Assembly (NCBI RefSeq): GCF_042926695.1
Contig: NZ_CP170642.1
Coordinates: 1,426,001-1,490,000, forward strand
Length of the DNA stretch: 64,000 nucleotides
Source of the DNA: Lonepinella koalarum
GTDB lineage: Bacteria > Pseudomonadota > Gammaproteobacteria > Enterobacterales > Pasteurellaceae
Direction of reading: 5' to 3'
Below, one piece after another: positions 41,295 to 50,534 of this stretch; within the stretch, counting starts at the first letter, position 1, and the number at the start of each line of letters is the position of its first letter. The notes beneath the pieces were generated by a model that made no database searches, had not been told where the DNA came from, and worked only from the letters and a program-made list of their open reading frames with translations. Made by a program: the position numbers and the translations under genes.

Positions 41295-42488
41295 CTATTT
41301 TAGATCAAAGTCAATAATCGGGTTTTTATATTTATTATAAATTTCATCACTCGGTGCAGCTGGTACTTTTTTCGTTCTAGCGACTGCACTCAACGCTGCG
41401 GCACAAATATCATCAGGTCCTGAAACGCGTTGATAACCTAAAATTGCACCATCTCGAGCTAATTGAATTCTAATACTACATACTTTTCCAGCAAAACTTG
41501 GATCTTTAATAAAACGGCGTTTAATTTCTTTTTTAATCACGCCAGCATATTGATCACCTACTTTACCACCATCTCCAGCCCCCATGGCGGCACCAGAACC
41601 CTGACTACCTCCTTTGTTGGCATTACCACCTTTTGATGCGCTACCACCACCAACATCACCACCATTTAAAAAGTCATCTAAAGCAGCTTGTTTAGCTTTG
41701 GCATCTGCCTTGGCTTTAGCGTCTTTTTCGGCTTTTTCCTTCGCTTCTCTCTCGGCTTTAGCTTTGGCATCTTTTTCCGCTTTTTCTTTCGCTTCTCTCT
41801 CGGCTTTAGCTTTTGCTTCTTGTTCCGCTTTTTCTTTCGCGTCTCTCTCGGCTTTAGCTTTGGCATCTTTTTCTGCTTTTTCTTTCGCTTCTTTCTCTAC
41901 TTTGGCTTTCTCAGCTTGTAAAGCTTTCTCTTTCGCTATTCTTTCCTGCTCAGCTTTAGCTTTTGCTTCTTGTTCCGCTTGTTTAGCCGCCGCGGCTAAG
42001 CGTTTAGCTTCTGCCTCTGCTTTTAATTTTGCCGCCTCAGCTTCTTGTTTAGCTTTCGCTTCAGCCTCTTGTTTGGCTTTCTCTAAAGCTTCTTGTTTAG
42101 CTTTAGCTTCAGCTTCTTGTTTCGCCTTTTGCTGTTCAAGTTGTTTTTGACGTTGTTGTTCTTTCTGTTGTTCCAGTCTTTCTTGCTCAAGTTTTTGCTC
42201 ATCAACCGTCGGCTTTGGCTCTGTTTTTTCAATAACCTCTTCGGGCTCCTTCTTCGTCTTTTCTGCCTGACCTTTTTTCTGTTGTTGAATCCGTCCCCAT
42301 TCTTGAGCTGCCGAACCGGTATCCACCATTACAGCACCCATCATATCGCCGTCACCTTCGCCTCCCCCCATCACTTCAAGAGGATGATACACCAGTGAAC
42401 TCAAAATTAACAAACCGAACAGAATGCCATGTAAAACTACCGAAATCAGTAATGCACTTGTTTGTTTCTTTTGTCGATTATTTCTCAC
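41295..42488 (-). CDS. tolA: Tol-Pal energy-transducing protein TolA
   Basis: 397 residues: an N-terminal membrane anchor (about 11-34, SALLISVVLHGILFGLLILS), a long Lys/Ala/Glu-rich helical domain II (about 75-275), a Gly/Ser linker, and domain III (about 300-397, KKEIKRRFIKDPSFAGKVCSIRIQLARDG) that contacts TolB and Pal. Domain II contains 48-bp near-repeats. It converts the proton-motive force gathered by TolQR into periplasmic reach. It is 15 bp after tolR. Confidence 0.96.
   Translation of the reverse strand: MRNNRQKKQTSALLISVVLHGILFGLLILSSLVYHPLEVMGGGEGDGDMMGAVMVDTGSAAQEWGRIQQQKKGQAEKTKKEPEEVIEKTEPKPTVDEQKLEQERLEQQKEQQRQKQLEQQKAKQEAEAKAKQEALEKAKQEAEAKAKQEAEAAKLKAEAEAKRLAAAAKQAEQEAKAKAEQERIAKEKALQAEKAKVEKEAKEKAEKDAKAKAERDAKEKAEQEAKAKAEREAKEKAEKDAKAKAEREAKEKAEKDAKAKADAKAKQAALDDFLNGGDVGGGSASKGGNANKGGSQGSGAAMGAGDGGKVGDQYAGVIKKEIKRRFIKDPSFAGKVCSIRIQLARDGAILGYQRVSGPDDICAAALSAVARTKKVPAAPSDEIYNKYKNPIIDFDLK
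41690..41880 (-). repeat. 48-bp near-repeats in tolA domain II
   Basis: The encoded 16-residue unit EKDAKAKAEREAKEKA is present about three and a half times in succession with minor variants (ERDAKEKA, EQEAKAKA). Being a multiple of three, copy changes would only alter helix length. Confidence 0.7.
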
Positions 42489-42503
42489 AATCTATCCTAC
42501 TGC

Positions 42504-42929
42504 TTAAATGGGATCGGTCATTAAACCAACGGATTTAATTCCAGCTAAATGAAGTAAATTCAACGCCTTAATTACTTCTTCATAAGGTACATCACTTGCT
42601 CCACCGACTAAAAACATCGTATTTGGATCTTTTTCAAATTCCTGTTTAGTCATTTGCGTGACCATTTCTTCGGTCAGACCTTCGGAACGTTCACCAGCAA
42701 TAGAAATTGCATATTGTCCAATACCTGCCACTTCTAAAATCACTGGAACCTTATCTTCATTAGATACCGATTGACTTTCTACGGCATCAGGTAAATCTAC
42801 TTGCACACTTTGGCTAATAATCGGTGCAGTTGCCATAAAAATTAATACCAAAACTAATAATACATCCAAAAATGGTACAATGTTAATTTCAGATTTAATA
42901 CTTTTCTCTCTACGACGGCGGTAAGCCAT
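42504..42929 (-). CDS. tolR: Tol-Pal proton-channel protein TolR
   Basis: 141 residues. The start is the ATG at 42929 (MAYRRRREKSIKSEINIVP) with AGAGG upstream; the longer frame reaching 43010 runs through the hairpin element and lacks family similarity. A single transmembrane helix carries the functional Asp (VPFLD22VLLVLVLIF) and is followed by a periplasmic ExbD-like domain. With TolQ it forms the proton-driven motor. Unusually, 160 bp including a four-hairpin repeat separate it from tolQ. Confidence 0.95.
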   Translation of the reverse strand: MAYRRRREKSIKSEINIVPFLDVLLVLVLIFMATAPIISQSVQVDLPDAVESQSVSNEDKVPVILEVAGIGQYAISIAGERSEGLTEEMVTQMTKQEFEKDPNTMFLVGGASDVPYEEVIKALNLLHLAGIKSVGLMTDPI

Positions 42930-42961
42930 ATATACCTCTAAAATATCACTAAAATCACTTA

Positions 42962-43035
42962 CAATCCTTACGGATTGTTGTGGGCTTTTTGCCCCCGTTG
43001 CGGCAAGCAACGTTGAAAATTGCTGCGGTAATTTT
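42962..43035. repeat. Four-hairpin intergenic element, copy 2, between tolQ and tolR
   Basis: CAATCC/GGATTG (42962-42977, loop TTAC), GGGC/GCCC (42982-42994), CGTTGC/GCAACG (42996-43012) and AAAATTGC/GGTAATTTT-type stem (43016-43035). The order and spacing equal copy 1 at 22716-22787; stem 3 differs at three pairs that are all compensated. Confidence 0.75.
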
Positions 43036-43089
43036 TACACCAGAATTGATGTTCAACCATATAAAGTGCGGTGTAAAAATACTTATTTA

Positions 43090-43773
43090 TTAGTTTTTAG
43101 CAAACACTTGACGTTGTAAAATCGTGGTAAATTCATCAATAAAATTACCATAATTCTGCTCTAATCTATTAACACGTAAACTTAAACGGTTATATGCCAT
43201 GACAGCCGGAATTGCTGCAAATAAACCGATCGCGGTGGCAATCAAGGCTTCGGCAATACCCGGAGCGACCATTTGTAAGGTCGCTTGTTTGGCGCCACTC
43301 AATGCCATAAAAGCGTGCATAATCCCCCAAACCGTACCGAATAAACCGATATAAGGACTGACAGATGCCACTGTAGCAAGGAAAGGAACGCGAGTTTCGA
43401 GATCCTCAATTTCACGATTCATTGCTAAGTTCATAGCACGTGTTGTCCCCATCATAATGGCTTCTGGGGCATCTGCATTAACCTGTTTTAAACGTGTAAA
43501 TTCTTTAAACCCTGCATAAAAAATCTGTTCACTACCCGTCATAGCCATGTCACGACGATTTTCTAACCCATCATATAATCGGGTCAAATCTTCACCTGAC
43601 CAAAAACGATCTTCAAATGCCATGGAATCTTTCAACGCTTTAGTTAGTATGCGACTACGTTGAATAATAATTGCCCATGATACAATGGAGAACGTGATTA
43701 AAATTAAAATTACAAGTTGAACGACGATACTCGCCTTTAGAAATAAATCCAAAAAGTTCAATTCAGCAGTCAT
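43090..43773 (-). CDS. tolQ: Tol-Pal proton-channel protein TolQ
   Basis: 227 residues; start ATG at 43773 (MTAELNFLDLFLKASIVVQ) with GGAG at the right spacing, rather than 43797, which would overlap ybgC. Three transmembrane helices (about 15-37, 130-152 and 165-187). The ExbB/TolQ core is FLATVASVSPYIGLFGTVWGIMHAF and APGIAEALIATAIGLFAAIPAVMAYN. It forms the pentameric stator around TolR. It is 16 bp after ybgC. Confidence 0.97.
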   Translation of the reverse strand: MTAELNFLDLFLKASIVVQLVILILITFSIVSWAIIIQRSRILTKALKDSMAFEDRFWSGEDLTRLYDGLENRRDMAMTGSEQIFYAGFKEFTRLKQVNADAPEAIMMGTTRAMNLAMNREIEDLETRVPFLATVASVSPYIGLFGTVWGIMHAFMALSGAKQATLQMVAPGIAEALIATAIGLFAAIPAVMAYNRLSLRVNRLEQNYGNFIDEFTTILQRQVFAKN

Positions 43774-43789
43774 TGCATAGCTCCGAAAA

Positions 43790-44188
43790 TTATTCACTAA
43801 ATGCGGCTTTAACTTCTGTTGGAAGTGCCACAGGTTTCATTTTGCCTAGATCAACACAGGCTACCTTAACAGTAGCCACGCTTAATATTTTATTTTCTCG
43901 TTTCAGGCATTGTGAGAAAAAAATTGTTGCCCCTTTCATTTGTTCAACAGTGGTTTCGACTATCAACGAATCATCCAGTTTGGCTGGAATATGGTAATCA
44001 ATCGACATTGATTTCACGACAAAAGCAATGCCTTGCTCTGCTAATAAATTTTGCTGTGAAAAATGAAGTGAACGCAAAAATTCTGTTCTTGCTCGCTCAT
44101 AAAAATGCAGATAACGTGCATGATACACCACTCCACCAGCATCTGTATCTTCGTAATAAACACGAACGGGAAATTGAAAAAGTTGCAT
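43790..44188 (-). CDS. ybgC: Acyl-CoA thioesterase YbgC
   Basis: 132 residues, hot-dog fold. Catalytic motif VYYEDTDAGGVVYHARYLHFYERARTEFLR with the conserved Asp. It hydrolyses short-chain acyl-CoA and is the first gene of the tol-pal operon in gamma-proteobacteria, as here. Its physiological role in the envelope is unclear. Confidence 0.95.
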   Translation of the reverse strand: MQLFQFPVRVYYEDTDAGGVVYHARYLHFYERARTEFLRSLHFSQQNLLAEQGIAFVVKSMSIDYHIPAKLDDSLIVETTVEQMKGATIFFSQCLKRENKILSVATVKVACVDLGKMKPVALPTEVKAAFSE

Positions 44189-44278
44189 GATAATAAAATC
44201 CTTGTTCGATAAATCTTAGTACAAAAAACTGGCGTATTTTAGAGCTTTCAATAATGATAAGCAAGCAATAACACCAAA

Positions 44279-44315
44279 AGTGCGGTGGAAAATATGATTC
44301 TTTTTCTACTGCACT
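44279..44315 (-). terminator. Terminator after murA
   Basis: AGTGCGGTGGAAAA (44279-44292) pairs imperfectly with TTTTTCTACTGCACT (44301-44315); one arm is a perfect USS and the other has decayed. On the minus strand it is followed by TTTT. Confidence 0.65.
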
Positions 44316-44352
44316 CAAAATCTAAACTATTAATTAAAACAATATCTACTCA

Positions 44353-45627
44353 CTATTCTTCTGCACGCTCAGAAAAACGTTCGATTTTCGCCCCAAGAGC
44401 AGATAACTTTTCTTCAATATGTTCGTAACCACGATCAATATGATAAATACGATCCACGATGGTTTCACCAGATGCAATACAACCTGCTAACACTAAACTA
44501 ACGGATGCTCGCAAATCTGTTGCCATCACTTGCGCCCCGGAAAGATACTCTACCCCTTGAATTAAAGCCGTGTTTCCTTCAATTTCTCCTTTAGCTCCCA
44601 TACGGACTAATTCAGGTACATGCATAAAACGGTTTTCAAAGATGGTTTCTGTGATTTTACTCGTGCCTTCTGCTACCGCATTTAATAAAGTAAACTGAGC
44701 TTGCATATCCGTTGGAAAACCAGGATGTGGCATGGTGCGAATGTTCACCGCTTTTGGACGCTGACCTAAACTATCTAAAGTAATCGTATCCTCAGTCACA
44801 TCTACTTGCATACCGGACTCACGTAATTTTTCAATTACCGCATCAAGGGTATCCGCTTTGGTACCGAGACATTTAATACGCCCTCCCGAAACTGCGGCAG
44901 CCACAAGGAATGTACCGGTTTCAATACGATCTGGCACAATACTATGCTCACAACCAGTTAAGCGCTCAACACCTTCAATCGTAATAGTATCAGAACCTAA
45001 GCCTGAAATATTAGCGCCCATCTTATTTAAGAAAACACCAGTATCCACCACTTCCGGCTCACGGGCTGCATTTTCAATAATCGTGGTACCTTTGGCTAAG
45101 GTAGCCGCCATCATCACCGATAAAGTCGCACCGACACTGACCTTATCCATATAAATTTTCGCACCAGATAAACGTCCATTAACCGTCGCTTTTACATAAC
45201 CTTCGTCGAGTTCAATGTGAGCACCCATTTTTTCAAGACCTGCAATATGCATATCGACCGGTCTTGCCCCGATAGTACAACCACCGGGTAAAGAAACCTG
45301 CCCCTCGTGGAAACGAGTTAACAATGGTGCTAACGCCCAAATAGATGCACGCATGGTTTTGACCAGCTCATAAGGTGCCACATAATGATTGATATGGCTC
45401 GCATCAATTAATACCGTTTTATCCGTATCGCGTTCAACATTCACACCTAATTTATGCAAAATTTTAAAGGTTGTATCTACATCTTTTAATTCTGGTACAT
45501 TTTTTAATTTAACAGGTCGTTCCGCAAGAATCGCAGCAAAAAGTATCGGTAATGCCGCATTTTTTGCCCCTGAAATTTGTACCGTTCCAGTAAGACGCGA
45601 TTGACCATAAACACGAAATTTTTGCAT
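44353..45627 (-). CDS. murA: UDP-N-acetylglucosamine 1-carboxyvinyltransferase MurA
   Basis: 424 residues. First committed step of peptidoglycan synthesis, adding enolpyruvate from PEP to UDP-GlcNAc. The active-site loop is LPGGC117TIGARPVDMH; Cys means fosfomycin can alkylate it. K22-N23 in SGAKNAALP and the C-terminal TDLRASVSLVLAG are present. Last gene of the mlaFEDCB-ibaG-murA run, 9 bp after ibaG. Confidence 0.98.
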   Translation of the reverse strand: MQKFRVYGQSRLTGTVQISGAKNAALPILFAAILAERPVKLKNVPELKDVDTTFKILHKLGVNVERDTDKTVLIDASHINHYVAPYELVKTMRASIWALAPLLTRFHEGQVSLPGGCTIGARPVDMHIAGLEKMGAHIELDEGYVKATVNGRLSGAKIYMDKVSVGATLSVMMAATLAKGTTIIENAAREPEVVDTGVFLNKMGANISGLGSDTITIEGVERLTGCEHSIVPDRIETGTFLVAAAVSGGRIKCLGTKADTLDAVIEKLRESGMQVDVTEDTITLDSLGQRPKAVNIRTMPHPGFPTDMQAQFTLLNAVAEGTSKITETIFENRFMHVPELVRMGAKGEIEGNTALIQGVEYLSGAQVMATDLRASVSLVLAGCIASGETIVDRIYHIDRGYEHIEEKLSALGAKIERFSERAEE

Positions 45628-45636
45628 AACATTTCC

Positions 45637-45894
45637 TTAATTCATTGAGTGTAATAGGCGATCACGTTTCCATTTTTCCACTGTATAAGTTTTAATGGTT
45701 AATGCATGGATTTCGCCTGTAGTAAAATACTCCATTAATGGTGCATAAATCATTTGTTGTTGTTTTACACGAGATAGTGCAGCAATTTCATCATTCACTA
45801 CAATTACGCCAAAATGGGCATTTTCGCCTTGAGCATAAATTTCTGAAAGATTAAGTTTTTCTTTCAAAATCTCTTCAATTTTTTTAGGTTCCAT
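45637..45894 (-). CDS. ibaG: BolA-family protein IbaG
   Basis: 85 residues, BolA/IbaG (YrbA) fold with the conserved VVVNDEIAALSRVKQQQMIYAPLMEYFTTGEIHAL segment (given in part). These proteins partner with monothiol glutaredoxins in Fe-S cluster handling and stress response. Positioned between mlaB and murA as in E. coli. Confidence 0.93.
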   Translation of the reverse strand: MEPKKIEEILKEKLNLSEIYAQGENAHFGVIVVNDEIAALSRVKQQQMIYAPLMEYFTTGEIHALTIKTYTVEKWKRDRLLHSMN

Positions 45895-45909
45895 AATTTC
45901 TCAATAAGG

Positions 45910-46257
45910 TTAATTTTTTGAAATAAAAGGCGTTAACCAATCATTCAAATTAAATAAATCAGCCAACGTTAATAATTGCTTTGGTATATTTATTAAGACT
46001 ATTTTATGTTCAGATGATTTAATTTTTCTACAATAAGCAATCAAATCACATAATAGCGCAAATCCAGCACTGTCTATACGCTTGATTTGTGCCAAATCCC
46101 ATAAAATATCTTTATCGGCAATTTGCTTTTCTGATAAAAAAGTTAAACGTTGTTGCCATAACGGTAACAACGTATCACGAGATAACTCTCCGACTAATCG
46201 GAGCGTTATTTTATCATCATTTTGCACTGCCGACCATGTTAGTTTTTCAGCTTGCAT
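45910..46257 (-). CDS. mlaB: MlaB, STAS subunit of the lipid transporter
   Basis: 115 residues, STAS domain with WDLAQIKRIDSAGFALLCDLI carrying the conserved Ser in DSAG. It binds MlaF and regulates the MlaFEDB complex, which moves phospholipids between the inner and outer membranes. 8 bp after mlaC. Confidence 0.9.
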   Translation of the reverse strand: MQAEKLTWSAVQNDDKITLRLVGELSRDTLLPLWQQRLTFLSEKQIADKDILWDLAQIKRIDSAGFALLCDLIAYCRKIKSSEHKIVLINIPKQLLTLADLFNLNDWLTPFISKN

Positions 46258-46265
46258 ATTGAATA

Positions 46266-46895
46266 TTATTTTTTAATGGTGACTGGCACAGCGGCCGCTT
46301 TTAATACTTGAGCAGTTAACGCATCAATACCGTCTTTACGTAAAATGTTACTCCACTCTTGTTTTTTAGTTTCCACCATACTCACACCTTCAGCGGACAT
46401 GTCATAAACTTGCCATTGACCAGATTTACTATTTTTACGCCACTGGAACGTTAAATTTACTGGTTGGCTTTGCATTAATTTTACTTTTACACTCGCTTGA
46501 CTATCACCATTCATTTGTGCAGGTTGTACTTGTGCTTCCTGACCAGTGTATAATGTTAAAGCCTGCGCATAAGCTTGTTCAATAAACTGATCAAATGCAG
46601 AGAAAAATTTCTCACGCTGCTCTGGCGTAGTAGATCTAAAATACTGACCTAACACCAAAGAACCGGCGTAATTAACATGCACATAAGGCATTAAATCTTT
46701 ACGTACCAAACTTTTTAACACATTTGGATCCGCTTTAATTTGAGCATTTTGTGCTTTCAAATCAGCAAATAAAGTATTTGCTGCTTTTTGAGTTAATTCA
46801 TAAGGACCTTCTGCCGCCATTACACTTTGAACAGCAAAAAGTGCGGTTGCCACAACAACCATTTTTGATAACCATTGTTTAATTTGAATCTTCAT
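46266..46895 (-). CDS. mlaC: MlaC, periplasmic phospholipid carrier
   Basis: 209 residues with a Sec signal peptide (cut near VMAAEG, residue ~28), then the MlaC/Ttg2D domain (MPYVHVNYAGSLVLGQYFRS, WRKNSKSGQWQVYDMSAEGVSMV). It shuttles phospholipid between MlaA at the outer membrane and MlaD at the inner membrane. An uptake sequence lies in the signal-peptide region near 46840. Confidence 0.95.
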   Translation of the reverse strand: MKIQIKQWLSKMVVVATALFAVQSVMAAEGPYELTQKAANTLFADLKAQNAQIKADPNVLKSLVRKDLMPYVHVNYAGSLVLGQYFRSTTPEQREKFFSAFDQFIEQAYAQALTLYTGQEAQVQPAQMNGDSQASVKVKLMQSQPVNLTFQWRKNSKSGQWQVYDMSAEGVSMVETKKQEWSNILRKDGIDALTAQVLKAAAVPVTIKK

Positions 46896-46935
46896 AAAAA
46901 CTCCTATTAAAATTGCTTTCCTAACCTAAATTAAA

Positions 46936-47442
46936 TTATTCAACTGCTGGTGTGTCAAGCGTTGATTCTTCTTTTTGGTCCTTATCACCATATAAGAATT
47001 GACCAATAAGATCTTCTAATACCACTGCTGATTTCGTATCAAAAACTTTACTGCCTTCTTTCAGCATAGGGGTTTCACCGTCATCAAATCCAACACTTAA
47101 AGAGATATATTGTTCACCTAATAAACCAGATGTTTTAATTGAAAGTGAACTGTTATCTGGAATTTGATCATATTCTTGGTTTATAGCAATAGTCACGTTC
47201 GGTAAATAAGTTTGTTCATCCAGTGAAATATCTGTTACACGCCCAATGACAACCCCGCCAATTTTTAATGGTGCACGCACTTTTAGACCACCGATATTAT
47301 CAAAAGTTGCAGAAATGTTATAGGACTTCTGTTCGCCAAAGCCTTGTACATTGGTTACTTTTAAGCCCATAAAGGCTAACGCCCCAATACCGAGTAATAA
47401 AAATAAACCTACCCAGAACTCATATTTAATTGTTTGTCGCAT
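46936..47442 (-). CDS. mlaD: MlaD, MCE-domain lipid-binding subunit
   Basis: 168 residues. One N-terminal transmembrane helix (about 9-27) and an MCE domain (about 38-118, SATFDNIGGLKVRAPLKIGGVVIGRV) that forms a hexameric ring in the periplasm. A soluble acidic tail of unclear role follows. 30 bp after mlaE. Confidence 0.95.
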   Translation of the reverse strand: MRQTIKYEFWVGLFLLLGIGALAFMGLKVTNVQGFGEQKSYNISATFDNIGGLKVRAPLKIGGVVIGRVTDISLDEQTYLPNVTIAINQEYDQIPDNSSLSIKTSGLLGEQYISLSVGFDDGETPMLKEGSKVFDTKSAVVLEDLIGQFLYGDKDQKEESTLDTPAVE

Positions 47443-47472
47443 AATTTATACCTAATAAAAAAGAAATCTTAG

Positions 47473-48252
47473 TTAACCGCCAAACATCATCGCAGTTAAT
47501 ACAAAGTCTAAACCTAACACCAATAATGACGCGTTTACCACGGTTTTCGTAGTAGATTGGCTAATGCCTTCTGATGTCGGCACACAATCATAACCGTTAA
47601 ATAATGCAATCCAAACCACTGCAAAAGCAAATACGACGCTTTTAATAAAGCCATACCATAAATCTTGCACGGAAACTGCATTTTGCATCACTGACCAGAA
47701 ACTACCATCGTCAATACCTTTCCAATCAACCCCCACTAATGCCCCACCGATCACACCCACTGCGGTAAATAATACAGCTAAAATCGGCATGGAAATAATT
47801 CCAGCCCAAAAACGTGGTGCAATCACACGGCGTAAAGGATCCACTGCCATCATCTCAAGACTAGAAAGCTGTTCAGTAGCTTTCATTAAACCAATTTCAG
47901 CGGTTAATGCAGAGCCCGCCCGACCTGCAAATAATAATGCCGTAACAACAGGTCCTAACTCACGCAATAAGGATAGTGCCACTAACTGCCCAACATTAGC
48001 TTCGGCGGCAAAATCCACTAACACTACATAGCCTTGCAAGCCCAGAACCATACCAATAAAAAAGCCCGAAAGCAAAATAATTAGTAAGGATTGTACCCCT
48101 AAAACATGTAGCTGCTTGATTAATAATGGGGTATGTTTACGAAATTGTGGCTTACCAACTAATGCGCCCCACAACATAAACCCAGAACGACCTAAAGCTT
48201 GTACGGAGTTTATGAAGGTTCGCCCCAATGCAGAGATTAATTTCACTATCAT
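47473..48252 (-). CDS. mlaE: MlaE, permease of the phospholipid ABC transporter
   Basis: 259 residues, five to six helices; MlaE/YrbE permease family with LRELGPVVTALLFAGRAGSALTAEIGLMKATEQ (shown in part), the cytoplasmic coupling region. Its start overlaps the mlaF stop by 4 bp, indicating coupled translation. Confidence 0.96.
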   Translation of the reverse strand: MIVKLISALGRTFINSVQALGRSGFMLWGALVGKPQFRKHTPLLIKQLHVLGVQSLLIILLSGFFIGMVLGLQGYVVLVDFAAEANVGQLVALSLLRELGPVVTALLFAGRAGSALTAEIGLMKATEQLSSLEMMAVDPLRRVIAPRFWAGIISMPILAVLFTAVGVIGGALVGVDWKGIDDGSFWSVMQNAVSVQDLWYGFIKSVVFAFAVVWIALFNGYDCVPTSEGISQSTTKTVVNASLLVLGLDFVLTAMMFGG

Positions 48253-49046
48253 TTAAATAAATCTCCTATGCTATCCTTAACGGGGAAATGGAAATGTACT
48301 GGTCCATCTTCTTGCCCTTGAATAAATTGAAGCACTTGCGGATCAGTACTTTTCAATAAAATATCGGCTGTACCTTCAGCAATTACACGTTTATCGGCAA
48401 TAATATACGCATAATCCGCAATACTTAACACTTCTTGCACATCGTGAGAAACCACAATAGAGGTTAAATCCAAGGCTTCATTTAAGCGTTTAATTAAACT
48501 AATGATCACCCCCATACTAATCGGATCTTGTCCGGTAAAAGGTTCATCATACATAATTAAATCTGGATCGAGGGCGATGGTCCGCGCTAATGCTGCACGA
48601 CGAGCCATACCACCTGATAATTCAGATGGCATTAAATCCGCCGCTCCACGCAACCCCACAGATTCTAATTTCATCAGTACAATTTTACGAATCAATTCCT
48701 CTGGTAAACGAGTATGCTCCCGAATAGGAAAAGCGACGTTATCAAAAGTAGAAATATCCGTAAATAAAGCACCTGACTGAAACAGCATTCCCATACGTTG
48801 ACGCACTTTATAAAGTTCAGCATTTGACATTTTACAAATATCAGAACCATCAAATAAAATCTCACCTTGCTCTGGGATGAGTTGTCCACCGATTAATTTT
48901 AATAAGGTGGTTTTACCAATACCCGACGGCCCCATAATGGCGGTAATTTTGCCTTTAGCAACCCGCAAATTAAGATCATCGTAGATAGTACGTTCACCCC
49001 GTCTAAACGTGAGATTTTTCACTTCAATTAGTGCTTTCTCACTCAT
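48249..49046 (-). CDS. mlaF: MlaF, ATPase of the phospholipid ABC transporter
   Basis: 265 residues from the ATG at 49046 (MSEKALIEVKNLTFRRG), preceded by GGAAAA; a Met four codons upstream (49058) has no RBS. Walker A GPSGIGKTTLL, ABC signature LSGGMARRAALAR, Walker B DLIMYDEPF, H-loop SHD. It powers MlaFEDB. First gene of the mlaFEDCB-ibaG-murA operon. Confidence 0.96.
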   Translation of the reverse strand: MSEKALIEVKNLTFRRGERTIYDDLNLRVAKGKITAIMGPSGIGKTTLLKLIGGQLIPEQGEILFDGSDICKMSNAELYKVRQRMGMLFQSGALFTDISTFDNVAFPIREHTRLPEELIRKIVLMKLESVGLRGAADLMPSELSGGMARRAALARTIALDPDLIMYDEPFTGQDPISMGVIISLIKRLNEALDLTSIVVSHDVQEVLSIADYAYIIADKRVIAEGTADILLKSTDPQVLQFIQGQEDGPVHFHFPVKDSIGDLFK

Positions 49047-49134
49047 TTTATTTTCCATTTCGTTTGTTTCATTCTGTTATCTTAGTCAAATCGCTCGAGT
49101 TTGGACTGTAAAATTTTCTATAAGTTCAACATCA

Positions 49135-50478
49135 TTAATTTTTGACTTTGGGTCTAAAACCTTTCACTTCACTCATTATTATACCATCAGTCACAAAGGT
49201 TTGCATGGTTTGCCCTCGGACTACTTGTTGTATTGAAACAATTGCCTTGCCTTGCTCATTTTCTGCAATCGCATAACCACGAGCCAACACTTTTAATGGG
49301 CTCAAGCTATCCATTTTGGCACACAAATGTGCCACGTAGTGCTGTTTATGAGCGACATTATTTTTTAACGCAAAATCTAACCGCACTTTCAACTGTTGTA
49401 TATGCTGTTGTTGTTTTTGTACCGTATAAAATAACGGATTATTATCCAATCTCTGATAAAGTGCGGTGAAATTATAGCGTTTTTTTTCCACTATACGTTG
49501 TATCGCGTTATTTAAACGTTGTATAAGCTGATTATTTTTTTGTCGTTGCAAGGTTAATTGAGCTTGTGGGTGCTGATGTTGTAACCGCAATAACAAACGT
49601 TGTAATTGTTGTTGTTTCTGTTCAAAAATACGATCTAACGCCCGATCTAAACGTTGTCGTTGATTATCTACTTTATATAATAATTCTTGTTGATTACGAC
49701 TGACCAGTTCAGCTGCCGCAGACGGTGTCGGAGCCCGTAAATCCGCTACAAAATCCGCAATCGTCACATCAATTTCATGCCCCACTGCACTAATCACCGG
49801 CAACATTGAATTAAAAATCGCTCTAGCAACTGATTCTTCATTAAAACACCAAAGATCTTCCAAAGATCCGCCACCACGCCCGACAATCAGCACATCGACT
49901 TCTTGCCGTTGGTTAGCTAACTCAATCATTTGCACAATTTCAGCACTAGCTTCTTTGCCTTGTACTTGAGTAGGATAAATCACCACCTTTAAACTCGGAT
50001 CACGACGTTTTAGAATTTGTAAAATATCCTGTAATGCCGCCCCAGTGGCAGAAGTCACTATGCCAACTGTTTGACAAAAGTGCGGTAAGTTTTTCTTAAG
50101 ATGTTGTGCAAACAATCCTTCTGCTGCCAACTTCATTTTGAGCTGTTCAAATTTTTGTTGTAACAATCCATCACCGGCTGGATGCATACTTTCTAAAATA
50201 AGCTGATAATCACCTCGTGGTTCATACAAACTCACCCCAGCTCGTACCAACACTTGCATTCCATTCTGCGGACGAAAATTCACACGCTGGGTTTTCATCC
50301 GCCACATAGCACAACGTACCTGTGCATTTTCATCTTTTAGAGTTAAATACCAGTGACCCGATACCGGTTGAGTAAAATTTGAAATTTCACCCGTCAACCA
50401 AACTGCACCTAATTGCCCTTCAAGCAAATTACGTACTGCACTATTTAATTGACTAACAGAAAAAATATTTTGTTGCAT
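49135..50478 (-). CDS. xseA: Exodeoxyribonuclease VII large subunit XseA
   Basis: 447 residues from the ATG at 50478 (MQQNIFSVSQLNSAVRNLLE). N-terminal OB-fold (about 1-100), catalytic core with GIVTSATGAALQDILQILKRRDP and VGRGGGSLEDLWCFNEE, and a long C-terminal coiled coil rich in Gln. It degrades single-stranded DNA in mismatch repair. An in-frame ATG at 50535 overlaps the rne stop but lies before the rne terminator hairpin, so the shorter start is preferred; its RBS is poor. Three uptake sequences occur inside. Confidence 0.93.
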   Translation of the reverse strand: MQQNIFSVSQLNSAVRNLLEGQLGAVWLTGEISNFTQPVSGHWYLTLKDENAQVRCAMWRMKTQRVNFRPQNGMQVLVRAGVSLYEPRGDYQLILESMHPAGDGLLQQKFEQLKMKLAAEGLFAQHLKKNLPHFCQTVGIVTSATGAALQDILQILKRRDPSLKVVIYPTQVQGKEASAEIVQMIELANQRQEVDVLIVGRGGGSLEDLWCFNEESVARAIFNSMLPVISAVGHEIDVTIADFVADLRAPTPSAAAELVSRNQQELLYKVDNQRQRLDRALDRIFEQKQQQLQRLLLRLQHQHPQAQLTLQRQKNNQLIQRLNNAIQRIVEKKRYNFTALYQRLDNNPLFYTVQKQQQHIQQLKVRLDFALKNNVAHKQHYVAHLCAKMDSLSPLKVLARGYAIAENEQGKAIVSIQQVVRGQTMQTFVTDGIIMSEVKGFRPKVKN

Positions 50479-50501
50479 AGCGTAAGATAAAATATTCCTA
50501 T

Positions 50502-50530
50502 AAAAAATCCGATGGCAAGCATCGGATTTT
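50502..50530 (-). terminator. rne terminator
   Basis: Minus strand AAAATCCGATG (50530-50520) with CATCGGATTTT (50514-50504), then T residues: a strong intrinsic terminator, directly after the rne stop codon. Confidence 0.88.
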
Positions 50531-50534
50531 AACA

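Noticed and set aside
41614..42150. Plus-strand Ala/Ser/Phe-rich frame opposite tolA
   Set aside because: A low-complexity shadow of the Lys/Ala/Glu repeats of TolA domain II.
42930..43010. 27-codon N-terminal extension of TolR
   Set aside because: It runs through the hairpin repeat; conserved TolR begins MAYRRRR with an RBS at 42929.
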